Origin: Thioclava pacifica DSM 10166
Lineage (GTDB): Bacteria > Pseudomonadota > Alphaproteobacteria > Rhodobacterales > Rhodobacteraceae
Direction of reading: 5' to 3'
Length of the DNA stretch: 64,000 nt
NCBI RefSeq assembly: GCF_000714535.1
Contig: NZ_AUND01000012.1
Span: 434,001-498,000, forward strand
Shown: one piece after another, positions 48,186 to 56,545 of the stretch
Numbering within the stretch: position 1 is the stretch's first letter
How the letters are laid out: each line of letters opens with the position of its first letter
Program-made: the position numbers and the translations under genes
The notes under the pieces: generated by a model
The model's input: the letters and a program-made list of their open reading frames with translations, nothing else
The model's database searches: none
What the model was told of the DNA's origin: nothing

Positions 48186-49159
48186 CTGCCGGTCTCCCAT
48201 GGCGGCGTGTCGTCGATCAGGTGGCGCGCGAGGTCGAGCGCACGCTCTAGGTACAGTCTCTGACGCGGATCGGAAGGGGTGGCGCGGGTCACAATCCAGC
48301 CAGCGGACGCAAAGGCACGTAGTGCTATGAAAAGCGGCAGCAGTGCCTCCTGTTCCGGCGGGAACGCGCGCGCGCCGCGATAGCCCGCCACCAGCCCCTC
48401 GGCCTGCGCGGCCCAGAGCGGGTCGCCCCAGCCCTGCACGAGCGCCGTCGCGAGGTCGTAAAGCCGATAGCCCGGCCCGCAATCGTCGAAATCGATCAGC
48501 GCGAGGCCCGCCGGACCGCTCAGCACGTTCTCGCGCAGGATGTCGGCATGGATCGGGCCGATATCGCCGGCCAATGCAAGGCGTGCCCGCGCCAGATCGC
48601 GCGCCTCGATCAGCGTCGCGGCCTCGTCCGTGGTGAGTTGCGGATGCTCCCAGAACCGTCCCCAGAGCGCCTGCTCGCCCAAAAGCCCCTCGAGATCCCA
48701 GGCATGGCGCGTGAAGTCATCCGGCGGGGCGGCGTCGCAGGCGGTATGAAACTGCGCGATCAGCGCGCCCAGGGCCTCGGCCTCGCGGCGCACCTGCGCA
48801 GCATCTGGCCCAAGAGGGAGATCCCCCGCCCCGATCGGCACCCCCTCGAGCCATTCAACGCAGGAGGTCACCCGGTTGCGCACCTGGCCCGTCAGTTCGC
48901 CGTTCAGCGCACGCACCGGGCGCGGCACCGGCAGGCCCTGCTCGGCCAGCGCCTCGCACCAGCGCAGCTCGGCCTCGATCCCCTGTCGCCCCTGATAGCC
49001 GGGCCGGTGCAGCCGCAGCGCCACGCGGCGGCCATCCTTCAGCCGCGCCTCGAAGACGATATTCTCGCGGTTCTTCACCAACCGGGGCGGTTCGGCGGCC
49101 TGCCCCCAGGAATAAAGCGCGGTCTCCGCCATCGCCTGCGCGATCTTGTCAGAACTCAT
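48182..49159 (-). CDS. APH-family kinase, possible hydroxylysine-type small-molecule kinase
   Basis: A 325-residue aminoglycoside-phosphotransferase-fold kinase. The nucleotide-binding part includes NRENIVFEARLKDGRRVALR. The catalytic loop is GPIHADILRENVLS (Asp in the HxD position), followed by the metal motif ALIDFDDCGPGYRLYDLA. It starts MSSDKIAQAM, overlapping the aminotransferase stop as ATGA. Coupling to an AGXT2L-type phospho-lyase suggests a role like hydroxylysine kinase or another amino-alcohol kinase; antibiotic resistance is less likely. The substrate is an inference from context. Confidence 0.85.
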   Translation of the reverse strand: MSSDKIAQAMAETALYSWGQAAEPPRLVKNRENIVFEARLKDGRRVALRLHRPGYQGRQGIEAELRWCEALAEQGLPVPRPVRALNGELTGQVRNRVTSCVEWLEGVPIGAGDLPLGPDAAQVRREAEALGALIAQFHTACDAAPPDDFTRHAWDLEGLLGEQALWGRFWEHPQLTTDEAATLIEARDLARARLALAGDIGPIHADILRENVLSGPAGLALIDFDDCGPGYRLYDLATALVQGWGDPLWAAQAEGLVAGYRGARAFPPEQEALLPLFIALRAFASAGWIVTRATPSDPRQRLYLERALDLARHLIDDTPPWETGR

Positions 49160-50418
49160 GCGGGCAGCTCCTCGAAACAGTCTGTGAGCTTGCCGATCAG
49201 CTCGTCGGCATCGCTGCGCGAGAAGACCATCGGCGGGCGGATCTTGAGGATATGCTGGGCGCGGCCCACCCGACCCATCAGCACGTGGCGGTCGCGCATC
49301 GCCTCGACGATCCGGCCTGCCTCCGCGCTGGCAGGCTCGCCATCCCGCGCCAGTTCGATCCCGAGGAAAAGGCCAAGCCCGCGCGTGTCGGCGATCAGCG
49401 GATGCGAGAGCTCGCGCAGCCCGCCAAGCAGATAGGCCCCAACCTCGGCGGCATTCTCCTGCAGGCCTTCGTCCTCGATCACCCGCAAGACCTCCATCGC
49501 CGCGACGACCGAAACGGGATTGCCGCCAAAGGTGTTGAAATAGCCGAACGCCTCGCGGAAGGCGGCCATCACCTGAGGCTGCGCCACCAGCCCCGCGACG
49601 GGGTGGCCATTGCCCATCGGCTTGCCCATCGTGACCACGTCGGGGGTAAAGCCCAGCCATTCGTGGCCCCAGAAATTCGACCCTATTCTGCCGAAACCGG
49701 GCTGAACTTCGTCGCACAGGATCAGCCCACCGGCGCGGCGGATCACCTCCACCGTGGGATCGAGGAAACCGGGGGCGACGCCGGGCATGCCCTCATTGGC
49801 GAAGATCGGGCAAAGCATGAAACCGGCGAAACCGTGGCCGCTGGCCTCGAGTTCGTCGATGGCGCGCGCGACATGCGCGGCAAAAGCCTCGGGCTGCGCG
49901 GCGAGCGAGCCGCCCAGAGGCGCGAGGCTATCCGGCGCGGGCACCCGGCGGATATGATCGGGCCAGCCCCCGATCGGCGGGCGCCGGGTCGACAGATGCG
50001 CCACCGCCGTCGTGTTGCCGTGATAGGTGTTGTCGGTCGCGATGAAGCCGCGCTTGCCGGTGACCGCCTGCGCCATGCGCAGCGCCACGTCATTCGCCTC
50101 GGAGCCGGTGCAGGTCATCAGAAGCTGGCCGGGGAAACTGACCTTGCCCAGCAGCGCCTCGGCATAATCGAGAATGCCCTCATGCAGGTAGCGCGTGTGG
50201 GTATTCAGCACCCCCGCCTGCTCGCAGATCGCCTTGACGATGCGCGGATGGGAATGGCCGCAATGGGCGACGTTGTTATAGGCGTCGAGGTAGCGCTGCC
50301 CGTGGGCGTCAAACAGAGACGCGCCCTGCCCGCGCACGATCTCGACAGGGCGATCATAGAAAATCGGCACGTTCGGGCCCAGAAGCCGCGCGCGCCGCTG
50401 CAGCAGATCATTCCCCAT
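49156..50418 (-). CDS. Class III aminotransferase-fold enzyme, phospho-lyase (AGXT2L) type
   Basis: A 420-residue PLP enzyme. The region YLDAYNNVAHCGHSHPRIVK, then NTHTRYLHEGILDYAEAL, closely resembles human AGXT2L1/AGXT2L2, which are ethanolamine-phosphate and phosphohydroxylysine phospho-lyases rather than transaminases. GSEANDVALRMA, LILCDEVQPGFGRIGSNFWG and the PLP lysine in VVTMGKPMGNGHPVAG are present. The start MGNDLLQRR overlaps arfB by 11 bp. The next gene is a kinase that could make its phosphorylated substrate. Confidence 0.87.
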   Translation of the reverse strand: MGNDLLQRRARLLGPNVPIFYDRPVEIVRGQGASLFDAHGQRYLDAYNNVAHCGHSHPRIVKAICEQAGVLNTHTRYLHEGILDYAEALLGKVSFPGQLLMTCTGSEANDVALRMAQAVTGKRGFIATDNTYHGNTTAVAHLSTRRPPIGGWPDHIRRVPAPDSLAPLGGSLAAQPEAFAAHVARAIDELEASGHGFAGFMLCPIFANEGMPGVAPGFLDPTVEVIRRAGGLILCDEVQPGFGRIGSNFWGHEWLGFTPDVVTMGKPMGNGHPVAGLVAQPQVMAAFREAFGYFNTFGGNPVSVVAAMEVLRVIEDEGLQENAAEVGAYLLGGLRELSHPLIADTRGLGLFLGIELARDGEPASAEAGRIVEAMRDRHVLMGRVGRAQHILKIRPPMVFSRSDADELIGKLTDCFEELPA

Positions 50419-50830
50419 CCGATACCTTCCCACGCAGCGCCTTCACCTCGCCCCGGATCGTCTTCGCCTTCAGCCGCCGCTTCTTGGACCCGAGCGTGGG
50501 CCGCGTCGCGATCCGCGTCTTCGGCTTTTCCAGCGCCTTGCGGATCATCTCGGCCAGACGCTCGCGCGCGATGTCGCGGTTGCGCGCCTGCGAGCGCGTG
50601 TCCTGCACCTGCAGGATCAGCGCCCCGTCGGTGGTCCATTTCCGCCCCGCGATCCGGCGCAGACGGGTCTTGACCGGCGGCGGCAGATTGGGCGAGCGTT
50701 CCGCCTCGAAGCGCAGCTCCACCGCGGTCGAGACCTTGTTCACGTTTTGCCCACCGGGGCCCTGCGCCCGGGTGAAGCTCTCGGTGATTTCCCAATCCTC
50801 GATGGCAATCTGATCGTTGATCCGCAGCAT
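50408..50830 (-). CDS. arfB: Peptidyl-tRNA hydrolase ArfB (ribosome rescue)
   Basis: A 140-residue release-factor-like protein that frees ribosomes stalled on mRNAs without a stop codon. The catalytic GGQ motif lies in FTRAQGPGGQNVNKVSTAVE. The basic C-terminal tail (TLGSKKRRLKAKTIRGEVKA) is the part that enters the empty mRNA channel. The start MLRINDQIAIEDWEIT follows homology; the longer frame is rejected. It is the first gene of arfB - aminotransferase - kinase - Nudix, and the overlap suggests co-translation only by position. Confidence 0.95.
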   Translation of the reverse strand: MLRINDQIAIEDWEITESFTRAQGPGGQNVNKVSTAVELRFEAERSPNLPPPVKTRLRRIAGRKWTTDGALILQVQDTRSQARNRDIARERLAEMIRKALEKPKTRIATRPTLGSKKRRLKAKTIRGEVKALRGKVSDGE

Positions 50831-50873
50831 GGGCCACAAGCTAGCCCAAGAGAGGGAAAACGAAAGCCCCCTC

Positions 50874-50896
50874 CTTCCAACTGCATGAAATATCCC
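50874..50896. repeat. Third copy of the CTTCCAACTG...AAATATCCC repeat
   Basis: A 23-bp unit 21 of 23 identical to the arms at 41851-41913. Here it is a single copy, in the mtaB/arfB interval, followed by CCGGGG and the GC-rich hairpin at 50921-50935. Confidence 0.65.
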
Positions 50897-50917
50897 GGGG
50901 GTGAATGGCCGCAGGCC

Positions 50918-50938
50918 AGAGGGGGCAGCGCCCCCTTT
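50918..50938 (+). terminator. GC-rich hairpin between mtaB and arfB
   Basis: GGGGGC (50921-50926) and GCCCCC (50930-50935) form a perfect stem with AGC as loop, extended by AGA and TTT on the outside. It is 47 bp after the mtaB stop codon's gene end on the opposite strand side and upstream of arfB; it may stop transcription reading towards either side. Confidence 0.4.
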
Positions 50939-50985
50939 CTGACTGAGACACGTCGCCATCCGGCGACGGCGGTGGCAGCGCCTCC

Positions 50986-52248
50986 TTACCCCGCCAGCAA
51001 CCGCGCCCCGTCATGGCCGGTGATGCGCACGCGCATCAACGTACCCTCGGGCTGGTCGGTCTCGAAGGCAACCTCGGCAAAGCCTTCGGTGCGCGCCACG
51101 CGCGGGCCTTCGGTCAGCACGATCTGTTCGGTTCCCACTTGCGCCTGAAGGTGGGCGGCCAGAGCCGCCTCGCCCTTGGCGCGCAGACGCGCGGCGCGCT
51201 CCTTGATGATCGGGCCCTTGACGGCGGGCATCCGGGCGGCGGGCGTGCCCTTGCGCGCGGAATAGGGGAAGACATGCAGGAAGGTCAGATGGCAGTCATC
51301 GACGAGCCGCAGGGAGTTTTCGAACATCTCCTCGGTCTCGGTCGGGAAGCCCGCGATGATGTCCGCGCCGAAGACGATGCCGGGGCGTAGCTTGCGCGCC
51401 TCTTCGGTGAAGGCGATGGCATCGTCGCGCAGATGGCGGCGTTTCATCCGCTTGAGGATCATGTCGTCGCCCGCCTGAAGGCTCAGATGCAGATGCGGCA
51501 TCAGGCGCGGTTCGGTTGCGATCGCGAGCATCAGGTTCTCGTCCGCCTCGATCGAATCGATCGAGGAGATCCGCAGGCGCGGCAGGTCCGGCACCAGCTT
51601 CAGGATGCGCATCACCAGATCGCCCAGGCGCGGCTCGCCCGGCAGGTCCGCGCCCCATGACGTCAGGTCCACCCCGGTCAGCACGACCTCGTTGAAGCCG
51701 CGATCGACGAGACGCTTGATCTGCTCGACCACGACACCCGCCGGGACCGAGCGCGAATTGCCGCGACCGAAGGGGATGATGCAGAAGGTGCAGCGGTGAT
51801 CGCAGCCGTTTTGCACCTGCACATAGGCTCTATGCCGGCCGAATCCGTCGATCAGATGCCCGGCCGTCTCCTTCACCGACATGATGTCATCGACCATGAC
51901 GCGCTCGGTCTGGCCGATGAAATCGGGACCTTGCGGGGCAAGCTGCGCCCAGGTCTCGGCCTGCATCTTCTCGTGATTGCCGATGACCTTGGTGACCTCG
52001 CCCATCGCGGCGAAGGTCTCGGGTTCGGTCTGCGCGGCGCAGCCCGTCACGATCACCGGCGCGCCGGGGTTCTCGCGCGCCAGACGGCGGATTTCCTGCT
52101 TGGCCTTGCGCACGGCCTCGGCGGTCACGGCGCAGGTGTTCACGACGACCGCACCCTCCAGACCGGCCTGCTCGGCCAGCTCCTTCATCGCCTCCGTCTC
52201 ATAGGCGTTGAGACGGCAGCCCAGCGTCGAGAAAACGGGCGGCTTCAT
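50986..52248 (-). CDS. mtaB: tRNA t6A37 methylthiotransferase MtaB
   Basis: Radical-SAM enzyme of 420 residues that adds a methylthio group to t6A at tRNA position 37. The N-terminal UPF0004 domain has three cluster cysteines ([32 protein letters not shown]). The radical-SAM motif is [37 protein letters not shown] and [14 protein letters not shown] are MtaB-like rather than MiaB-like. A C-terminal TRAM-like region follows. The ATG overlaps the dapF stop (ATGA), giving a dapF-mtaB operon. Confidence 0.96.
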   Translation of the reverse strand: MKPPVFSTLGCRLNAYETEAMKELAEQAGLEGAVVVNTCAVTAEAVRKAKQEIRRLARENPGAPVIVTGCAAQTEPETFAAMGEVTKVIGNHEKMQAETWAQLAPQGPDFIGQTERVMVDDIMSVKETAGHLIDGFGRHRAYVQVQNGCDHRCTFCIIPFGRGNSRSVPAGVVVEQIKRLVDRGFNEVVLTGVDLTSWGADLPGEPRLGDLVMRILKLVPDLPRLRISSIDSIEADENLMLAIATEPRLMPHLHLSLQAGDDMILKRMKRRHLRDDAIAFTEEARKLRPGIVFGADIIAGFPTETEEMFENSLRLVDDCHLTFLHVFPYSARKGTPAARMPAVKGPIIKERAARLRAKGEAALAAHLQAQVGTEQIVLTEGPRVARTEGFAEVAFETDQPEGTLMRVRITGHDGARLLAG

Positions 52249-53081
52249 AGCGCGGCCAGAAATTCGGGGGTGAGGGTCGCGTCGAAGACATGCGCGGTCG
52301 GGCCGGTCATCCAGACGCCGTCCTCGCGCCAGTCGATCTCGAGCTGGCCGCCATCGACATCGACAAGGACGCGTTTGCCTGTGAGGCCGCGCAGGTTCGC
52401 GGCGACGGCGGTGGCGCAGGTGCCCGAGCCGCAGGCCAGCGTGATGCCGGTGCCGCGCTCCCAGACGCGCATGCGCAGGTGGTCGGGGCCGATGAGCGAG
52501 GCAAATTCGACATTGGTGCGCTCGGGGAAGAGCGGATCATGCTCGATCACCGGGCCCTGCATCGCGACCTCGACAGCCTCGGCATCCTCGACGAAGAAGA
52601 CGCAATGCGGGTTTCCCATGCCCACCGCAACCGGATCGCCCCCGAGCGGCAGATGTTGGGGATCGGTGCCCGGCAGGATCGGGATCTGCGAAGGCTCGAG
52701 AATCGGTGCGCCCATATTGACCGAGACGAGACCATCGGTGCGTCGAAGCGCCGAAAGCGCCCCGCGTTCGGTGACAAGCGTGACGTGATCCTGCCCGAGC
52801 TGGCGCATCATGTAATCGCTCACGCAGCGGGTGGCATTGCCGCAAGCGCCCGCGCGCGATCCATCAGAGTTCCAGAAATCGAGCGTGAAATCAGCACTTT
52901 GTGCCGGACGGATCACGGCAAGCTGGTCAAACCCCACGCCGCGATGACGATCTCCGAGCGCGCGCGCAAGCGCAGGCGTGACCGGATCGTCGCCCTCGCG
53001 GGCGTCGATCACGACGAAATCATTGCCGAGCCCGTGCATTTTCATGAAGGGCAGGCCGGAGGCTGTGCGCGTTGTATTCAT
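52245..53081 (-). CDS. dapF: Diaminopimelate epimerase
   Basis: Enzyme of 278 residues that interconverts LL- and meso-diaminopimelate, needed for peptidoglycan and lysine. [16 protein letters not shown] is the N-terminal signature. The two catalytic cysteines lie in [16 protein letters not shown] and [16 protein letters not shown]. The start at MNTTRTASG is the only upstream candidate, with a -10-like TATATC close before it and no strong ribosome site. It leads dapF-mtaB and is divergent from tRNA-Lys. Confidence 0.97.
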   Translation of the reverse strand: MNTTRTASGLPFMKMHGLGNDFVVIDAREGDDPVTPALARALGDRHRGVGFDQLAVIRPAQSADFTLDFWNSDGSRAGACGNATRCVSDYMMRQLGQDHVTLVTERGALSALRRTDGLVSVNMGAPILEPSQIPILPGTDPQHLPLGGDPVAVGMGNPHCVFFVEDAEAVEVAMQGPVIEHDPLFPERTNVEFASLIGPDHLRMRVWERGTGITLACGSGTCATAVAANLRGLTGKRVLVDVDGGQLEIDWREDGVWMTGPTAHVFDATLTPEFLAAL

Positions 53082-53145
53082 GGCGCGCGATATACGCCTG
53101 CGGCCCGGTTTTTTCCAGATGCGTAGTTTTTGTGAATTTTATGCC

Positions 53146-53174
53146 TTGACCCCCCCGACGCGGGTTTGTAGAGA
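53146..53174 (+). promoter_or_regulatory. Promoter of tRNA-Lys
   Basis: TTGACC (53146-53151), a 17-bp spacer and TAGAGA (53169-53174) end 13 bp before the tRNA, as at tRNA-Leu. Confidence 0.75.
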
Positions 53175-53187
53175 CGCGCCCTGTGAT

Positions 53188-53263
53188 GGGCCGTTAGCTC
53201 AGTTGGTAGAGCAACTGACTTTTAATCAGTGGGTCGCAGGTTCGAATCCTGCACGGCTCACCA
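53188..53263 (+). tRNA. tRNA-Lys (anticodon TTT)
   Basis: A 76-nt tRNA including encoded CCA at 53261-53263. The acceptor stem is GGGCCGT/ACGGCTC with one G-U pair. The D loop contains AGTTGGTAGA, and the anticodon stem ACTGA/TCAGT encloses CTTTTAA with TTT at 53221-53223. The T arm contains GGTTCGAATCC. It reads AAA and AAG. A lone tRNA with its own promoter and terminator. Confidence 0.98.
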
Positions 53264-53272
53264 TCACCTTCC

Positions 53273-53299
53273 AAAGCCCGGGCCTCGGCCCGGGTTTTT
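53273..53299 (+). terminator. Rho-independent terminator of tRNA-Lys
   Basis: CCCGGGCC (53277-53284) and GGCCCGGG (53287-53294) form the stem, preceded by AAAG and followed by five T. Confidence 0.9.
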
Positions 53300-53378
53300 G
53301 CGTTTCCGGGGCGCTGCAACGCGGCATGTTTCGGAACCCGGGCCGGGGCGGCTGCGTAACTCCTGCAAAGGAGGCACC

Positions 53379-53989
53379 ATGTTTCAGTGGATTACCGGCG
53401 TGATCGCGGCTTTTGGGTATCTGGGCATTGCTGGGCTGATGTTGGCCGAGAACGTCTTTCCGCCCATCCCTTCCGAGCTGATCATGCCGCTGGCGGGCTA
53501 CATGGCGGCGCAGGGGCAGTTTTCCTTGGTCTGGCTGATCCTGGCCGGGACGGCTGGGTCGGTCATCGGCGCTGTGCTGTGGTACTGGATCGGGCTGAAG
53601 ATCGGCCTGGAGCGACTTGTGCGCTCTCACGCCGCCACGGGCGCTGGATCGGGATCGCTCCGCGCGACATCACCCGCACGAAACATTGGTTCGACCGCCA
53701 CGGCTGGGCGGCGGTGTTTCTCGGGCGGATGATGCCGGGCGCGCGCACATTGATCTCGGTGCCTGCGGGGATGGCACGGATGCCTTTCGTGCCGTTTCTT
53801 GCCTATACGACCGTCGGCTCGGCGCTCTGGACGAGTTTCCTGACGATCGCGGGTTTCTTGTTGCACAAGCAATATGGCGAGGTAGCGGATTGGGTGAACC
53901 CGGTGTCGACTGGTCTGCTGATCGCTTTGGTTCTGATCTATCTCTGGCGGGTGATCCGCTGGAAGCCCCGCGAGGAAAGCCCCGCGTGA
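53379..53989 (+). pseudogene. DedA-family membrane protein gene with a frameshift
   Basis: The first part reads MFQWITGVIAAFGYLGIAGL and continues through ENVFPPIPSELIMPLAGYMA and VLWYWIGLKIGLERLVR. At 53619-53632 the homologous reading moves to another frame, going on as RRHGRWIGIAPRDITRTKHW, GRMMPGARTLISVPAGMARM and a last membrane segment to 53989. One missing base explains it. In the first frame translation stops at 53732. Joined, the parts make a protein of about 203 residues, the normal DedA length. A true inactivating mutation or a sequencing error; no slippery heptamer is seen. AAAGGAGG precedes the ATG. Confidence 0.85.
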
Positions 53990-53995
53990 GCGCAC

Positions 53996-54760
53996 TCAAA
54001 AAAGGTCGGTTGCGTATCCGAACGCTTCGAAATCAGCCGCGTAAAGTTTGCGGATGAGCGCTTCGCTTTCTTCGCAATAGGCCGCGCGAAGTTTTCCCTC
54101 CGCATTCGTCGGATTGCCCGCCCGCGGAAGCTCCGCCGGGCCGTCGCTTCCCCAGATCCGCTGCACGACCGTCGCGAGATCCGCATCGAGCGTTTCCACT
54201 TTGCAGATATGATCGAAGGCCTCGATCGGCAGCAGCATCAGCGCGCTCTGCGGCGCCCAGTGGGCATCGCGATAGAGACCGCCCTGATCGAGAAAGCGGC
54301 AAAAGGAGAGAAAGCTCGGCTGACCGTTCTCGTCGAGTTCGAGCATGTGTTTCCAGCGATCCATGCGCGGGCCGCGCAGGATTTTGTCGTGATAGGACGA
54401 CAGCAGCCGGGTGAAGGGATTGCGCACGACGGTGAAGGTCACGACGGCATCGGTCTCGAGTGCTGCGACCTGAGCGCGCGACATGTAAGGCGGGCGCAGC
54501 CATCTGTGCTTGTCGCCTTCGCCCGAGAGCGGGCGGCGATAGGCGGAATGTTCCGACAGGATCCGGGCGACGGTCGTATTCGCCGCTTTCGGCACGCGAT
54601 TGTAGAAAAAACCGTCTTCGGGTGAAAACGCGCCGCGCGGAATCATGTGAAAGAGGCTGCACGGGCTGGAACTGGGATATTTTCGGAAAAACGGTGTCAG
54701 GGCATTGAGGGCCGGTCGCGCGATCCTGTCGCGCAGATCATTTGCCGGAAGGGAAGCCAT
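53996..54760 (-). CDS. Sulfotransferase family 2 protein
   Basis: A 254-residue PAPS-dependent sulfotransferase of the Golgi-type family 2 that occurs in bacterial surface-polysaccharide loci. The 5'-phosphosulfate loop is YNRVPKAANTTVARIL (about residue 53), and the 3'-phosphate site is VVRNPFTRLLSSYHDKIL (about residue 113). There is no signal peptide or membrane anchor, so it acts in the cytoplasm, unlike its Golgi relatives. The acceptor is unknown. It lies beside another sulfotransferase-like gene transcribed away from it and ends 6 bp from dedA. Confidence 0.9.
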   Translation of the reverse strand: MASLPANDLRDRIARPALNALTPFFRKYPSSSPCSLFHMIPRGAFSPEDGFFYNRVPKAANTTVARILSEHSAYRRPLSGEGDKHRWLRPPYMSRAQVAALETDAVVTFTVVRNPFTRLLSSYHDKILRGPRMDRWKHMLELDENGQPSFLSFCRFLDQGGLYRDAHWAPQSALMLLPIEAFDHICKVETLDADLATVVQRIWGSDGPAELPRAGNPTNAEGKLRAAYCEESEALIRKLYAADFEAFGYATDLF

Positions 54761-55018
54761 GAGGGTCGAGCGTCTTTTCTTTCGCGGGGTGCTTTTCTTC
54801 CTTCGGGGAATTGAGCCGATAAATCAACGCTTGAGATGATGCGCCGATGATGCGGTGCATTTCGGGAACGAGGGCAGTGGATTTGGGTCGAACTATGGTG
54901 AGCCCGCGAGCCGGCGCAGCCATCGTTTGATCTCGCGACAGTCCGAAAACTGTTGTTCGAGGCGACCTGCGAAGCTACACCCGCGCCCTGAAACATGCCC
55001 GCTACGTAAAGTGATCCC

Positions 55019-55849
55019 ATGTCCGCCCAGAAACGCCGCATCATCATTCATCTCGGATTTCCGAAGACGGGAAGCACGACGATCCAAGGGATGCTCGCCG
55101 CCAATCGCGATCGTCTGGGTGATGGGATTGTCGCGTCGCCCAAGGACGAGCTGACCTACCGGCTACGCAAATATGCGCTCAAATACCGACGCAGCGGGCA
55201 TCTCTTCTGGTGGAAGCTCCGGCACGAAGTGGCGCTGCGCCAGATGGTTCGCAAGATTGATACCATGGAGTTTGAAACCCTGATCATCTCGGATGAGAAC
55301 ATGATCGGCATCGAATCCGGGAAGATTTTCGATCCGCCCGAACAGACCAACTATCTGCCTTGGGTAGCCCATCTCGACGCGGCCCTCTCGGGCTATGATG
55401 TCCATTACGTTATTTATCACCGGGAACCGAAATCCTGGCAGCGCAGCTCCTGGAACCAGGCGTTCAAGATGCGGCGCGTGAAGGCTGATTTCGAGACCTG
55501 GGCGAAGGATCACTCCGATCTCGACGCGCCCCGCCGGATTATCGAGCAATTCCGCGGGTTGCTGGGCGACCGGCTACATGTGCTCGACATGGCCGAGGAG
55601 ATTGGCGCGGATCGTCTGATGGGGCGCTTCATACTCGAACTCGCGGGGGTCTCGCAGGAACGGATTGCGGACGTGGTGCTTCCGCCGCGCGAGAACGAAA
55701 GCCTGCCGCTGGCCTCGATCGAATTGCTGCGCCTGATCCATGAGACCGGGAAGTTCCGTGGCGGTCGCTATCGGACCCTGTCACGGCTCTTCAAGGCGCA
55801 TCCCGAGCTCTTTGCTCCCAATCCGAAGCCGCCGCGCAAGGACGGGTGA
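55019..55849 (+). CDS. Sulfotransferase-like P-loop protein
   Basis: A 276-residue protein whose N-terminus RRIIIHLGFPKTGSTTIQGM has the PAPS-binding loop form PKTGSTT. The middle contains HYVIYHREPKSWQRSSWNQA, which fits the 3'-phosphate-binding region in weaker form. The C-terminal tail is basic and proline-rich. It is probably a sulfotransferase acting on a glycan or on capsule, but acceptor and activity are not decided. It is divergent from the family 2 sulfotransferase across 258 bp that hold no other gene, only a short imperfect direct repeat at 54774-54808. Confidence 0.8.
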   Translation: MSAQKRRIIIHLGFPKTGSTTIQGMLAANRDRLGDGIVASPKDELTYRLRKYALKYRRSGHLFWWKLRHEVALRQMVRKIDTMEFETLIISDENMIGIESGKIFDPPEQTNYLPWVAHLDAALSGYDVHYVIYHREPKSWQRSSWNQAFKMRRVKADFETWAKDHSDLDAPRRIIEQFRGLLGDRLHVLDMAEEIGADRLMGRFILELAGVSQERIADVVLPPRENESLPLASIELLRLIHETGKFRGGRYRTLSRLFKAHPELFAPNPKPPRKDG

Positions 55850-55871
55850 TCGCAGCTGCGGTCTTCCCGCG

Positions 55872-55900
55872 TTGGCAAGTAGGGCGCAAAGCGCTTATAT
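55872..55900 (+). promoter_or_regulatory. Promoter of the rnd-kdsD-lpt operon
   Basis: TTGGCA (55872-55877), a 17-bp spacer and TTATAT (55895-55900) form a good housekeeping promoter, 30 bp before the rnd start. Confidence 0.7.
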
Positions 55901-55930
55901 GCCCGGCAGAACGATCTGAGAGGACAAGCC

Positions 55931-56545
55931 GTGGCGATCCACCTGCATCACAATGACCTGCCCGAAGGGCTCGATCTTGGGCCTGTCGTGGCCATCGACA
56001 GCGAGACCATGGGGCTCGACCCGCGGCGCGACCGCTTGTGCCTCGTCCAGCTCTCTTCGGGTGATGGCGATGCGCATCTGGTGAAGATCGCGAAAGGTCA
56101 GACCGAGGCGCCGAACCTGTGCAGGATGCTGGCCGATCCCGACGTCGAAAAGCTCTTTCATTTCGCGCGTTTCGACGTGGCCGCGCTCTATAATGCCTTC
56201 GGGGTCGAGACGAAGCCGGTCTTCTGCACGAAGATTGCCTCGAAGATGGTGCGCACCTTTACCGATCGGCACGGGCTGAAAGTGCTGGTGCAGGAACTGG
56301 TCGGTGTCGATATCTCCAAGCAGCAGCAAAGCTCGGATTGGGGTGCGGCGGAGCTGACCGAGGCGCAGATGGAATATGCGGCTTCGGACGTGCTGCACCT
56401 CCACAAGATCAAGGCCGAGCTGGTGAAGCGGCTGGAGCGCGAGAACCGGATGGAGCTTGCGCAGGCCTGTTTCGACTTCCTGCCGACGCGGGCGAAGCTC
56501 GATCTGCTGGGATGGGAGGAGCCCAATGACATCTTCCACCACTGA
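55931..56545 (+). CDS. rnd: Ribonuclease D, short form
   Basis: 3'-5' exoribonuclease of the DEDDy type, 204 residues. The catalytic residues are in VVAIDSETMGLDPRR, LFHFARFDVAALYN and the motif III MEYAASDVLHLHKI. It has only the exonuclease domain and lacks the HRDC domains of E. coli RNase D (375 residues), as usual in alphaproteobacteria. The start is a GTG at 55931 after GAGAGGA. It is the first gene of an operon of lipopolysaccharide functions and overlaps kdsD by 20 bp. Confidence 0.93.
   Translation: MAIHLHHNDLPEGLDLGPVVAIDSETMGLDPRRDRLCLVQLSSGDGDAHLVKIAKGQTEAPNLCRMLADPDVEKLFHFARFDVAALYNAFGVETKPVFCTKIASKMVRTFTDRHGLKVLVQELVGVDISKQQQSSDWGAAELTEAQMEYAASDVLHLHKIKAELVKRLERENRMELAQACFDFLPTRAKLDLLGWEEPNDIFHH

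Noticed and set aside
48182-49159. Aminoglycoside resistance gene
   Set aside because: The kinase fold is APH-like, but it is embedded and translationally coupled in a metabolic operon with base composition like its neighbours.
53619-53640. Programmed frameshift in dedA
   Set aside because: No slippery heptamer or downstream stem is seen, and the family does not use frameshifting. A mutation or sequencing error is simpler.
54697-55154. Small open frames in the interval between the two sulfotransferase genes
   Set aside because: No ribosome site, no signal or domain, and strongly basic composition. The interval more likely holds two divergent promoters.
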